Shown here one piece after another: positions 1-8,395 of a stretch of DNA of 28,347 bases. Every line of letters begins with the position of its first letter. Position 1 is the stretch's first letter. The DNA comes from JASHVB01 sp035486135 (GTDB taxonomy: Bacteria; Pseudomonadota; Alphaproteobacteria; Acetobacterales; Acetobacteraceae). The notes under the pieces are model-generated. The model was not told the DNA's origin and did not search any database. It worked only from the letters and a program-made list of their open reading frames with translations. The DNA lies in the NCBI GenBank assembly GCA_035486135.1, contig DATHNI010000089.1, positions 1-28,347 on the forward strand. The letters run 5' to 3'. The position numbers were made by a program, and so were the translations under genes.

Positions 1-258
1 TTCGCCGAGGATCGCGAGATCGCCGATCCTGACGTGGTGCGCGATTGCCTCGACCGCCTGAGCCTGCCCGGCGAGACGCTGATTGCCGAGGCCCAATCGT
101 CCGACAGCAAAGCGGCGTTGCGCGACACCGTGCAGCGCGCCCAGGCGCTCGGGCTGTTCGGTGCGCCCAGCTTCGTCTTGGCGGGCGAGTTGTTCTGGGG
201 CAACGACCGGCTGGACGACGCGCTAGACTGGGCGAAGCGCCAACCGTCCGTCGCGTGA
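1..258 (+). CDS. 2-hydroxychromene-2-carboxylate isomerase-like protein (3' end only)
   Basis: The frame is open from the first base of the window and ends at the TGA at 256-258, so only the last 85 residues are present. The tail motif GAPSFVLAGELFWGNDRL is typical of the DsbA-like/HCCA isomerase family (thioredoxin fold with a helical insert, glutathione-dependent isomerases of aromatic degradation). In this family the conserved GAP(S/T)F-x-GELFWG-DRL segment forms part of the C-terminal thioredoxin half. The N-terminal active site lies outside the window, so true isomerase activity cannot be judged; many members are uncharacterised DsbA-family oxidoreductases. The next gene begins about 340 bases downstream, so no operon link to the M16 peptidase is evident. 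Confidence 0.85.
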   Translation, partial: FAEDREIADPDVVRDCLDRLSLPGETLIAEAQSSDSKAALRDTVQRAQALGLFGAPSFVLAGELFWGNDRLDDALDWAKRQPSVA

Positions 259-601
259 ATTCCCGGCGTGGGGTCGGGACCGCCGCGGACACGACCAATT
301 CCGGCCGCGTCCGTCATCACGGAACAGGGAGACGCTGGCAGATGGCCTGCCAGCATCCGCGGCCTCCTGCGGGGATCGTGGCGATGACCGGGCTGCAATG
401 GATCCTGCTGGCGACAGGCGCCATGATGGATTCGCCGAAACCGGGATTTGCGGCCGCCATCGTCGCCACCGCAATGAATGCCTGGCTGATGAGCCGCCCA
501 GGCGGGGCCGCCGCAACATGGGCCGCAGTCAAGGGCTGACGTAACCCCCCATCCGGCCCTATATGGACGAGTTGCACTCTCGTTTCAGGACACCCAGCCC
601 A
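259..601. other. Intergenic gap, 343 bases
   Basis: This lies between the isomerase-like gene and the M16 peptidase. Its only candidate content is a short plus-strand ORF at 342-539, listed separately. I see no convincing terminator, tRNA or strong promoter. Confidence 0.5.
342..539 (+). CDS. Possible small hypothetical protein (65 aa)
   Basis: An ATG at 342 is preceded by GGGAG at 327-331, about 10 bases upstream, and opens a 65-codon frame ending at 539. The product has a mildly hydrophobic middle (GLQWILLATGAMM, then FAAAIVATAMNAWLM) that could form one or two short membrane segments. I recognise no family. In GC-rich DNA a frame this long often arises by chance, so this is a weak call. 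Confidence 0.25.
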   Translation: MACQHPRPPAGIVAMTGLQWILLATGAMMDSPKPGFAAAIVATAMNAWLMSRPGGAAATWAAVKG

Positions 602-1867
602 GTGACCGATCCCATCCAGCTCACCCGCCTGCCGTCCGGCCTGACCGTCGTCACGGAACGCATGGACCGGGTGGAGACCGTTTCCTTCGGCGCCTACGTC
701 GCCGCCGGCTCGCGCAACGAGACCTCGGACGAGAACGGTGTCTCGCATTTCCTGGAGCATATGGCGTTCAAGGGGACCGAACGCCGGACCGCGGCGCAGA
801 TCGCCGAGGAGATCGAGGCGGTGGGCGGCCACATCAACGCCTACACGGCCCGCGAGCAAACCGCGTACTACGTCAAGCTGCTGAAGGAGGACACCGCGCT
901 GGGCGCCGACATCATCGGCGACATCCTGACGCACTCCACCTTCGAGCCGGAGGAGCTGGAGCGCGAGCGCGGCGTGATCCTGCAGGAGATCGGCCAGGCG
1001 AACGACACGCCGGACGACATCATTTTCGACTACTTCCAGGAGGCGGCGTTCCCATCCCAGCCGCTCGGCCGCTCGGTGCTGGGCAGCGAGGACGGCATCA
1101 AGGGGATGCCGCGCGGCATGCTGACCGGCTACATGAAGCGGCACTACGCGGCGTCCAACGTCGTGGTGTCGGCCGCTGGCAACCTGGAGCATGAGCAAAT
1201 CGTCGGCCTGGTGCGGCAGCATTTCGCCGACCTGCCAGGGCAGCCGCCGCCGAAGATGGTGCCGGGGCGCTATCGCGGGGGAGAATTCCGCGAGGACCGC
1301 GACCTCGACCAGGTGCATATCGTGCTGGGCTTCCCGTCCATCGGCTACGGCGACCCCGACTACTACCCGACCCTGCTGCTCTCCACGCTGCTGGGCGGCG
1401 GGATGTCGTCGCGGCTGTTCCAGGAGGTGCGGGAGAAGCGCGGGCTGGTCTACTCGATCTACTCGTTCAGCGCGCCGTACATGGATGGCGGGTTGTTCGG
1501 CATCTACGCGGGGACCGGCGAGAGCGAGGCCGAGGAACTGATGCCCGTCACGCTGGAGGAGCTGCGCAAGGTGCAGTCGGCGGTGACAGAGCAGGAGCTG
1601 GCGCGGGCCCGGGCGCAGGTGAAGGCGTCGCTGCTGATGTCGCTGGAGAGCACCGGCAGCCGCACGGAACAGCTTGCTCGGCAGCTTCAGGTGTTCGGGC
1701 GGGTGGTGCCGACGGCGGAGACGGTGGGCAAGCTGAACGCGGTGACGACGGCGGATGTGCAGCGGGCCGCGGGGCGGCAGTTCCGCGCCAAGCCGACGCT
1801 GGCGGCGCTGGGGCCGGCGGGGCGGGTGCCGAAGCTGGCGGACATCGCGGAGAAGCTCGCGGCGTAA
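602..1867 (+). CDS. M16 family zinc peptidase (insulinase/processing-peptidase type)
   Basis: This is a 421-residue zinc-dependent endopeptidase of the pitrilysin/mitochondrial processing peptidase family. The inverted zinc motif is at residues 49-53 (HFLEH: His49, Glu52, His53), and the third ligand, Glu129 in VILQEI, sits at the spacing expected for M16 (76 residues after His53). The C-terminal half carries LLGGGMSSRLFQEVREKRGLVYS, whose Arg/Tyr substrate-binding motif is typical of the beta-type subunit. The length matches single-gene bacterial M16B enzymes. I chose the GTG at 602 because the protein then begins TDPIQLTRLPSGLTVV as homologues do, with AGGA at 587-590. The ATG at 563 is an alternative that adds 13 residues. 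A degraded relative lies at 13128-13232, and a 35-base copy of its 3' coding region follows at 2018. Confidence 0.93.
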   Translation: MTDPIQLTRLPSGLTVVTERMDRVETVSFGAYVAAGSRNETSDENGVSHFLEHMAFKGTERRTAAQIAEEIEAVGGHINAYTAREQTAYYVKLLKEDTALGADIIGDILTHSTFEPEELERERGVILQEIGQANDTPDDIIFDYFQEAAFPSQPLGRSVLGSEDGIKGMPRGMLTGYMKRHYAASNVVVSAAGNLEHEQIVGLVRQHFADLPGQPPPKMVPGRYRGGEFREDRDLDQVHIVLGFPSIGYGDPDYYPTLLLSTLLGGGMSSRLFQEVREKRGLVYSIYSFSAPYMDGGLFGIYAGTGESEAEELMPVTLEELRKVQSAVTEQELARARAQVKASLLMSLESTGSRTEQLARQLQVFGRVVPTAETVGKLNAVTTADVQRAAGRQFRAKPTLAALGPAGRVPKLADIAEKLAA

Positions 1868-1868
1868 C

Positions 1869-1913
1869 AGACCGGGCGCTGGCAGATTGGGCGCTGGCAG
1901 ACTGGGCGCAGGC
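1869..1913. repeat. Tandem repeat, three 15-base units
   Basis: Units at 1869-1883, 1884-1898 and 1899-1913 read agaccgggcgctggc, agattgggcgctggc and agactgggcgcaggc. The array starts two bases after the M16 stop codon. Confidence 0.85.
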
Positions 1914-2017
1914 GGCGATCCGCTGCTGGTCCTGCGTTACGCGACGGAATCCGCCTGAGCGTCTGAACCACCCCCGCGCTACGCGTGGTCGAGGCAGGTC
2001 CCGGAGCACTCTACATG

Positions 2018-2052
2018 CCGCGGCGCGGCAGTTCCGCGCCAAGCCGACGCTG
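2018..2052 (+). repeat. 35-base duplicate of M16 3' coding sequence
   Basis: Bases 2018-2052 match 1767-1801, inside the M16 gene, at 34 of 35 positions. The copy lies in the same orientation, 251 bases downstream, and outside the gene. The core shared string begins gcggcagttccgcgccaagc. The flanks do not align, so this is a discrete duplication rather than a long divergent repeat. Confidence 0.85.
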
Positions 2053-2322
2053 CGAGCGCGCCTGAATGGTGGGGGTGCTGAGCGGCGTCGCGATCGGGCG
2101 CCGGCTTGACCTGGGCCGTCGTCGAAGCCCGATGCCGGCCTTCGCACGAATCGCTCCACAGCGTGATATACAGGGCAGCGACAAATTTCCCGGTCACCTC
2201 CCAACCCGGCGCACTATCGGTGCGTCGCGGAGCACTGGCGGTGGCGCCAGTTTCGGGTGGCCGACAATGATCGGCGCAACCGGCATCCGCCGGTTCAAGC
2301 GCCGGGCACGAGGGAGAATACC

Positions 2323-3711
2323 GTGAGCAATACCGCGACGTCGCTTGTCGGGAAGTATCTGGACGACGCGCGTTTCGGGAAAGAGCACTACAAACTGCTG
2401 AGTCTCGTCGGTGCTGGCGGGTTCTTCGACAGCTTCGACATCTATCTCGCCGGATCGGTGCTCGGGACGATGGTGGTTACGAAGTTCAGCACCGTCGCGT
2501 TGAATGCCTCGTTCATCTCCAGCACGTTCGCCGGGCTGTTGATCGGCACGCTGGTGGCCGGCCGGGTCGGCGACCGCTACGGCCGCCGGACTTCCTATCT
2601 CTATGCCCTATTGCTCTATGGCATCGCGACGATCATCACAGCGGCAGCCGCGACGCCGTACCAGGTGATCGCTCTGCGCGGCATCGCCGGGCTGGGTCTG
2701 GGCGCCGTGATCATCACCTCTTACGGGATGTGGAACGAGTTTCTGCCGCGCGAGCAGCGTGGCTGGTGGTCTTCGGTCCTCTCGTTGATCATCAACCTCG
2801 CGCAACCGGTGTCGGCGCTCGCCGCACTCCTGGCAATTCCGTATTTCGGCTGGCGGTCGATGTTCATTATCGCGGGGATTCCCGCGGTCATCACCTGGGC
2901 ATTCCAGATCCGCTATCTGCGTGAGTCGCCGCGCTGGCTGGAGGCAAATGGCAGACTCCGGGAGGCGCTCGAGACGGTACAGCATTTCAATCCGGAAGCT
3001 CCGGAGTACCCGGCCGTTGCGGCGCAGGCCGCTTCCGTGGCTGCGACAGCCAGGTCCGCACGGGTCGATCTGCGAGACCTGTTCCATGGACCGATGCTCA
3101 GGATCACGATCCTGGGGATCCTGGTGTCGATCTGCTTCCAGGTGCCGTACTACTCGTTCCAGGCCTGGGTGCCGACCTACCTTGTCAAAGCCGGGTTCCC
3201 GATCGTCGGGACGTTGGCATTCGCGTTTGTGATGCAGCTCGGCGCCATCCCCGGCAATCTGCTGGCCGGCTATCTCGGCGACCATTTCGGCCGGAAGTGG
3301 ACAAACGTTTTCCTGTACGTGTCCCTCGGGCTGATCGGCATCGTCTATGCCTATTCCGTCGATGTCATCGAGCTGATGATCGTCGGCTTCCTGTTCGTGA
3401 TGACGGCGAACATCGCGATTGCGATGACGATCGCTTCCTACATCCCGGAAATGTTCCCCACCAGCGTGCGCCTGCAAGGCTCCGCGCTGGCAAACGCCTT
3501 CGGGCGCGCCGGGACGATTCTGTCGCCGTTCATGGTTGCGTCGCTGTTCCAGCGGTTCGGAATCGCCGGCGTGTTCTACAGCTCGCTGGTGATTTTCCTG
3601 CTGGGCGCCCTGGCCATTGCCATCATGGGGCCGGAGACCAGGAAGAAGAGCCTGGAGCAAATCGCCGCGGAATCGATGGGCGCAGCGGCGCCGCCCCGGG
3701 TCGGGCCATGA
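2323..3711 (+). CDS. MFS transporter (sugar/aromatic acid:H+ symporter type)
   Basis: This is a 462-residue major facilitator superfamily permease of the inner membrane, with about 12 hydrophobic segments. The signature loop between TM2 and TM3 is GRVGDRYGRR, and its repeat between TM8 and TM9 is GYLGDHFGRK. The motif FFDSFDIYLAGSVLG in TM1 is of the kind seen in acid/sugar porters (metabolite:H+ symporters), with the Asp residues typical of proton-coupled uptake. The substrate cannot be told from sequence. The start is the GTG at 2323, because AGGGAG at 2311-2316 sits 6 bases upstream; an upstream extension to 2257 lacks such a site and does not resemble the family. The gene converges on the RND efflux operon across the repeat at 3750-3917. 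Confidence 0.9.
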   Translation: MSNTATSLVGKYLDDARFGKEHYKLLSLVGAGGFFDSFDIYLAGSVLGTMVVTKFSTVALNASFISSTFAGLLIGTLVAGRVGDRYGRRTSYLYALLLYGIATIITAAAATPYQVIALRGIAGLGLGAVIITSYGMWNEFLPREQRGWWSSVLSLIINLAQPVSALAALLAIPYFGWRSMFIIAGIPAVITWAFQIRYLRESPRWLEANGRLREALETVQHFNPEAPEYPAVAAQAASVAATARSARVDLRDLFHGPMLRITILGILVSICFQVPYYSFQAWVPTYLVKAGFPIVGTLAFAFVMQLGAIPGNLLAGYLGDHFGRKWTNVFLYVSLGLIGIVYAYSVDVIELMIVGFLFVMTANIAIAMTIASYIPEMFPTSVRLQGSALANAFGRAGTILSPFMVASLFQRFGIAGVFYSSLVIFLLGALAIAIMGPETRKKSLEQIAAESMGAAAPPRVGP

Positions 3712-3749
3712 TGGGACGTAGAGCCGCGTGCCTAGGGCCGGTTCGCTCA

Positions 3750-3917
3750 TTACTCAGCAGTCGGTAAGTACGGCGACATTTAGTAATGTGTCATGGTCGG
3801 CGAAGGCCGACCATCCACGACTTTTCAGTGCGGCACAAAGAAAAGACGTGGGTGACCGGGCCAAGCCCGGTCATGACACCACTGGCAGGGTCCTCCTACT
3901 TACCGACTGATGAGTAA
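3750..3917. repeat. 168-base MITE-like inverted-repeat element
   Basis: The outer ends, 3750-3770 and 3897-3917, are inverted copies matching at 20 of 21 positions. Inside are two perfect hairpins: ATGGTCGGC-GAAG-GCCGACCAT, and GACCGGGC-CAA-GCCCGGTC. The hairpins are flanked by related sequences (catccacgactttt and aaaagacgtgggtga) in inverted order, so the element is a palindrome within a palindrome. No target-site duplication is obvious. It sits between two convergent genes, the usual location for such repeats in alphaproteobacteria. Confidence 0.8.
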
Positions 3918-3921
3918 ATTA

Positions 3922-3945
3922 GCGGCTGCGCACACGCGCAGCCGC
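3922..3945 (-). terminator. Rho-independent terminator of the RND efflux operon
   Basis: A perfect 10-base-pair stem (gcggctgcgc / gcgcagccgc) with the four-base loop ACAC lies 11 bases past the adaptor's stop codon. Read on the minus strand it is followed by TAATTT, a short T-rich run. It abuts the inverted-repeat element. Confidence 0.7.
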
Positions 3946-3956
3946 TATGCACACGG

Positions 3957-5219
3957 TCAAGAGATCCGCGCGGGGGCCGTGGTTGCGCGCATGCCGTCGG
4001 TGGCGCCAATCGGGGGATTGAGGATGAGCCGATCGCCCGACTGCAGGCCGCTCCGCACCTCGAGGGTGGCACCGTTATCAGCCGCGACGTCGAGCCGGCG
4101 CAGGTGGAGCACACCCTTGTCGTAAACCGCCGCTTGCAGCCCGGCATCGTCGAAAATGATAGCCTGGGACGGCACCGAGATCACGGGATATTGCCGCGGC
4201 TCGTGCAGGTGGACGATCGTGTAAACGCCTGGGGCCAGTGCGCCGTCCTTGTTGTCCACATCGACCTCGGCGAGTACGGTCCGCGTGTCGGACTGCAGTG
4301 CATTCGCATTGCGCGCGAGCGTTCCATGGAATACCCGCCCCGGCAGCTCCGGCACCGTCACGTCTGCTTCGTCGCCGTCCTTCATGCCAAAATAATCGTC
4401 CTGCGGCACATAGATCTGCACACGCAGCACATCGGTGTGCGCAATCGAGAACAGTGGAGTGCCGCTGTTGTCGTTTGCCGCCACCAGGCTGCCGACATCG
4501 ATCTGGCGGCTGGTCATCACGCCATCGAACGGCGCAATGACTTGCTCGAAGCCGGTCAGTTGCACCAACCGGTCCACCTGCGCCTGCTGCGCTACAACAT
4601 TGGCACGTGCAACCGCCAGTGCGGCGGTATTCGCCAATAGAGTATCACGATCGACGTCGGCCTGTTGCTGACTCGTCCAGCCGTCCTTGGCCGTCTGCGC
4701 AGTACGCCAAGCATTGTCGTAGGCCACTTTAGCGGACGACTGGGCTCGCAACACGCTCGCCTGCAGCTGCACGAGCTCGGCACGCGCCTGGGCAAGCTGC
4801 TGGTCGAGATCGGGCGCCGCAATCACCGCCAGGACGGCCCCGGCCCGTACGCGGCTGCCGATATCGACGTTGCGTTTGGCAATATAGCCGGTCGCGCGCG
4901 CGTACAATGTTGCGGAATCGAACGCCTGGGTAGAGCCCGGTAACTCGACGTCGCGCGGCGTATCCACCGCGCTGAGAACCATGGTGCGCACTACGGGCAC
5001 CGCATCGCGCTGCGCCACCAGGGTGGCGTTGGCCGCTGCTTCGCGTTGCGCGTAGCTGCGGGCGCCGAGGCCGACCAAGAGGGCGAGTCCGGACACCGCA
5101 GCCAGCCCAAGCAGCCGGCCGGTGCGGCGGCGACGGCGTTCCAGGAGGGGGTCAGGCGACTGCATCGATGGCTCCGGCCCATTTGGCAGAAGCTCGGTCT
5201 GTGAGGGCATGTCGTTCAT
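3957..5219 (-). CDS. RND efflux periplasmic adaptor (HlyD/MFP family)
   Basis: This 420-residue membrane-fusion protein links the inner-membrane RND pump to an outer-membrane channel. After a basic stretch (LLERRRRRTGRL) there is one membrane anchor, roughly residues 36-54, and no lipobox cysteine. Next come the half-lipoyl segment (ATGYIAKRNVDIGSRVRAG, about 108-126) and a long helical hairpin of about 80 residues (DLDQQLAQARAELVQLQASV onward). The second lipoyl half contains APFDGVMTSRQIDVGSLV, and the beta-barrel contains VQIYVPQDDYFGMKDGDEAD. The start codon overlaps the permease stop by 4 bases (ATGA), so the two are translationally coupled. No outer-membrane factor follows; the operon ends at a terminator, so the channel is presumably encoded elsewhere. 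Confidence 0.93.
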   Translation of the reverse strand: MNDMPSQTELLPNGPEPSMQSPDPLLERRRRRTGRLLGLAAVSGLALLVGLGARSYAQREAAANATLVAQRDAVPVVRTMVLSAVDTPRDVELPGSTQAFDSATLYARATGYIAKRNVDIGSRVRAGAVLAVIAAPDLDQQLAQARAELVQLQASVLRAQSSAKVAYDNAWRTAQTAKDGWTSQQQADVDRDTLLANTAALAVARANVVAQQAQVDRLVQLTGFEQVIAPFDGVMTSRQIDVGSLVAANDNSGTPLFSIAHTDVLRVQIYVPQDDYFGMKDGDEADVTVPELPGRVFHGTLARNANALQSDTRTVLAEVDVDNKDGALAPGVYTIVHLHEPRQYPVISVPSQAIIFDDAGLQAAVYDKGVLHLRRLDVAADNGATLEVRSGLQSGDRLILNPPIGATDGMRATTAPARIS

Positions 5220-8200
5220 GGCTGCATTCCCAACTTCATCAGGTCTTCCGGCAGCTCGGCGCTGCGGCGTTCGAACTTGCCGATAACCGAGTAGAGGTAA
5301 GGGACGAACAACAGGGTGGTGATCGTGCCGATCATCACGCCGCCGATCACCGCGCGCGCCAGCGCGGCGTTCGACTCCTCGCCAGGGCCGCCGATCGCCA
5401 TCGGCAGCATGCCGACCATCATCGCGGCGGCAGTCATCAGCACTGGGCGCAAGCGCGTTGTCCCGGCCGTCAGCGCGGCCTGGAAAGCGTTCATGCCGGC
5501 CTCGCGCTGCTCGCGTGCGAAGGTGACCAGCAAAATTGAGTTGGACGACGCGACGCCGATCGCCATGATCGCGCCCATCAGCGAGGGCACGCTAAACGTG
5601 GTTCCGGTGGCAAACAGCAGCAGAATAAGGCCACTCCCTGCGCCGGGCAGCGCCAGCAGCACCGCGAGGGGGTCAAGGAAACTCTGATAATTGACCACCA
5701 TGAGCGCGTAGACAAAAACCGCAGCGAACAACAGGCCGATTGTCAGGTTGCCGAATGCCTGGTTCATGCTGGCGATCTGGCCACGGATCGCTATGTGGTC
5801 GGCAGGACCAAGCTTGCCCTGCATCTGCCGCACCACGTTCTGGATCGCCTTGGCGACGCTGCCGAGGTCGCGGTCCTGCACACTGGCATACACGTCATAC
5901 ACCGGCTGGATATTCGAATGGGTGTAGACCGTTTGCACCGCTTCCCGCTTTGCCGTGGCCACGTTGCCAAGCAGATCCGGCACCACCGCGTTGCCCGAGA
6001 GAGATGCGGCAACCAGCGTGTTGTCGAGCTGTTGCTTGTTCGAGATACGGTATTCCGGCGTCTGCACCGCAAAATAGTACGGAATTCCATTCTTCGGATC
6101 AGACCAGAAATTCGGCGAAACCTGTTCCGACGAGCTTAGGCTGATGTTCATGTTGTTGGCGATCTGGCTGATATTCAGGCCGAGTTCTTGCGCGCGCGTG
6201 CGGTCGATCGCGTAGAACAATTCCGGAGCGTCCAGCTCCTGCTGGACATGGCTGTCCACGATGCCGGGGATGGTCGCGAGGCGCGTCGCGAGTTCCTTGG
6301 CGATCTTTTCGTTGGCAGCGCGGTCGCGGCCCACAACCTGGACGTCGATCTGGGAGGGCACGCCAAAGTTCAACACCTGAGTCGCGAGGTCGGCGGGCTG
6401 GAAGTAGAACAGCACATCGGGGAAGTTGACGGCGAGCTCGCGCCGCAGCTTCTTGATGTAATCGGCGGTAGGCGCATGTCCCTCGTTCAATTGGATCAGG
6501 ATCTGACCATCGTTCGCCCAGATCGTGCTGCCGTCGGTGTAGGCAAGGTTGTACACGCGTTGCGGCAGGCCGATATTATCGAGCACGAGACCGAGGTCTT
6601 TGGACGGGATCTCCCGGCGGATATTGGCTTCGACGGCGTGAAAGATTTGCTCGGTGTACTCTATGCGGGTGCGTGCCGGCGCACGAACGTGCAGTTCGAT
6701 CTGTCCGGCGTCGATGGTGGGGAAGAAATCGGAGCCTACGAACATGGCAACCACCACCGCGCTTGCCACCACCGATCCCGCGACCAACGGCGTAAGCACG
6801 CGGTGGCGCAGAATACCCGTGAGTACCCAGGCGTAGAAGTCGCGAAAGCGGTCGAAGTGCTCGTTGAAGCGATCGTGGAAGCGGCCGAGCCAATTTTTCG
6901 GCCCCTGATAGTCATGCTCCCCGCGTAGCAGCAGGCGAATGATGATCGGCGTCAAGGTGCGCGAGATGCCATAGGAGGCCAGCATGGCAAACACCACCGC
7001 CATCGCGAGCGGCGTGAACAGATATTTCGACGCACCCTGCAGGAAGAAAACAGAGACGAACACACAGCAGATGGCGAGTGTCGAAATCAAGGTCGGCACC
7101 GCGATCCCGGCGGCACCTTCCAACACGGCGCGATCGAATTGGTGCCCTTCCTCGAGCAACCGGTGCGTGTTCTCAATCGTGACGGTCGAGTCGTCGACCA
7201 GGATGCCGACGGCCAGCGCCAGCCCGCCGAGGGTCATGGTATTGATGGTCTCGCCGAGTGCAGAGAGCACTGCGATCGAAGTCAAGATCGACAGGGGAAT
7301 CGAGACCATCACGATGAGGGTGGAGCGCCACGAGCCCAGGAACACCAGGATCATCAGCGCCGTCAGGCCGGCTGCGATCGCGCCCTCGCGCAGCACGCTC
7401 GTGATCGCCTCCTTGACGAACACCGACTGGTCAAACAGCAGATGGATCTGCATGCCTGGCGGTGCGGCTTTCTGGATTGCTGGCAGCGCGGCTTTCACCC
7501 GGTTCACCACGTCGAGCGTTGAAGCGTCGCCATTCTTGATGATGGTGAGCAATACCGCGCGCTTGCCTTCGGCGTGCACGATGTTCTGCTGCACCGCCCA
7601 GTCGTCGGCCACGTGCGCCACGTCGGAGAGATAGACCGTTCTGGGGCCGATCTGCTTGATCGGCAGGCGATTGAGCTCCTGGACCGTGAGGGGCATCGCG
7701 TTCACACGCACGATCAACTGCTGTTTGCCCATCTTCGCGTCGCCGGAGGGCAAGGTAAGGCTCTGGGCGTTGACTGCGTTCACCACGTCGTTTGGCGTGA
7801 TGCCGCGCGCACGCAGCGCGTCGGGGTCGAGGTTGACCATGATCTGGCGGTACTTGCCGCCATACGGCGTGGGCAGCGTGATGCCAGGGATCGGGGCCAA
7901 CTGCTGGCGAATTTGATACAGGCCGTAATCGTAGAGCTGCTGCTCGTTGAGCGTATCGGAGCTCAAGGAAAGCTGAAGCACAGGCACAGACGACGCATTG
8001 AACTGAACGACGATCGGCGGCTCGATTCCGGTCGGCATCAGGGCGCGGATAGCGTTGGTCGCCGAAACGATTTGCGCAATGGCAAGGTCGACGTTGACGT
8101 TCGGCTGGAAGTAGATCTTTTGCACCGCGATCCCTTCCACCGTCTGACTTTCCATGTTGCGTATGTCGTTCACGCTGCTGCTGATCGCGTACTCGCTATA

Positions 8201-8395
8201 GGTGGTGACGCGCTGCTCCATCTCCTGGGGTGAGAGCCCGGTGTACTGCCAGATCACCGAGACCACGGGGATGTTGATATTCGGGAATATGTCCTTGGGC
8301 GTGACCAGAATGGCGCTGACGCCAAGGAACAGCATCAGTCCGGCAAGCACATAGAAGGTGTGCGGAAACCTCAGCACGAAGCGGACAATTCCCAT
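5216..8395 (-). CDS. RND efflux transporter permease subunit (AcrB-like, HAE family)
   Basis: This 1059-residue inner-membrane pump has the usual duplicated layout: TM1 at about 12-32, a large periplasmic loop, TM2-6 (about 335-490), TM7 (about 533-553), a second loop, and TM8-12 (about 884-1038). The TM4 aspartates of the proton relay are present (Asp401-Asp402 in GILVDDSTVTIENTHR, matching AcrB D407/D408). The TM10 lysine matching AcrB K940 is replaced by Ser951 (GVASSNSILLV), while Arg983 and Thr988 (RLRPVLMT) are kept. This pattern is unlike classical AcrB/MexB and resembles a broad uncharacterised subgroup. Substrates are unknown. GGAGAG lies about 7 bases before the ATG. It is the first gene of a two-gene operon with the adaptor. 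Confidence 0.93.
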   Translation of the reverse strand: MGIVRFVLRFPHTFYVLAGLMLFLGVSAILVTPKDIFPNINIPVVSVIWQYTGLSPQEMEQRVTTYSEYAISSSVNDIRNMESQTVEGIAVQKIYFQPNVNVDLAIAQIVSATNAIRALMPTGIEPPIVVQFNASSVPVLQLSLSSDTLNEQQLYDYGLYQIRQQLAPIPGITLPTPYGGKYRQIMVNLDPDALRARGITPNDVVNAVNAQSLTLPSGDAKMGKQQLIVRVNAMPLTVQELNRLPIKQIGPRTVYLSDVAHVADDWAVQQNIVHAEGKRAVLLTIIKNGDASTLDVVNRVKAALPAIQKAAPPGMQIHLLFDQSVFVKEAITSVLREGAIAAGLTALMILVFLGSWRSTLIVMVSIPLSILTSIAVLSALGETINTMTLGGLALAVGILVDDSTVTIENTHRLLEEGHQFDRAVLEGAAGIAVPTLISTLAICCVFVSVFFLQGASKYLFTPLAMAVVFAMLASYGISRTLTPIIIRLLLRGEHDYQGPKNWLGRFHDRFNEHFDRFRDFYAWVLTGILRHRVLTPLVAGSVVASAVVVAMFVGSDFFPTIDAGQIELHVRAPARTRIEYTEQIFHAVEANIRREIPSKDLGLVLDNIGLPQRVYNLAYTDGSTIWANDGQILIQLNEGHAPTADYIKKLRRELAVNFPDVLFYFQPADLATQVLNFGVPSQIDVQVVGRDRAANEKIAKELATRLATIPGIVDSHVQQELDAPELFYAIDRTRAQELGLNISQIANNMNISLSSSEQVSPNFWSDPKNGIPYYFAVQTPEYRISNKQQLDNTLVAASLSGNAVVPDLLGNVATAKREAVQTVYTHSNIQPVYDVYASVQDRDLGSVAKAIQNVVRQMQGKLGPADHIAIRGQIASMNQAFGNLTIGLLFAAVFVYALMVVNYQSFLDPLAVLLALPGAGSGLILLLFATGTTFSVPSLMGAIMAIGVASSNSILLVTFAREQREAGMNAFQAALTAGTTRLRPVLMTAAAMMVGMLPMAIGGPGEESNAALARAVIGGVMIGTITTLLFVPYLYSVIGKFERRSAELPEDLMKLGMQP

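Larger units (their letters stand above)
1868..2322. other. Intergenic gap, 455 bases
   Basis: This gap holds a three-copy 15-base tandem repeat (1869-1913) and a 35-base duplicate of the end of the M16 coding sequence (2018-2052). It also has a small perfect hairpin CTGGCG-GTGG-CGCCAG at 2235-2250, about 70 bases before the MFS start. I see no credible ORF. Confidence 0.6.

Noticed and set aside
317..1318. Minus-strand ORF of 333 codons opposite the M16 gene
   Set aside because: The plus-strand M16 peptidase has intact catalytic motifs. The antisense frame is Leu/Arg/His-biased noise.
2235..2250. Hairpin CTGGCG-GTGG-CGCCAG as terminator or attenuator
   Set aside because: The stem is only six pairs with no T-run, and it is far from the M16 stop. 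It is mentioned only as part of the gap.
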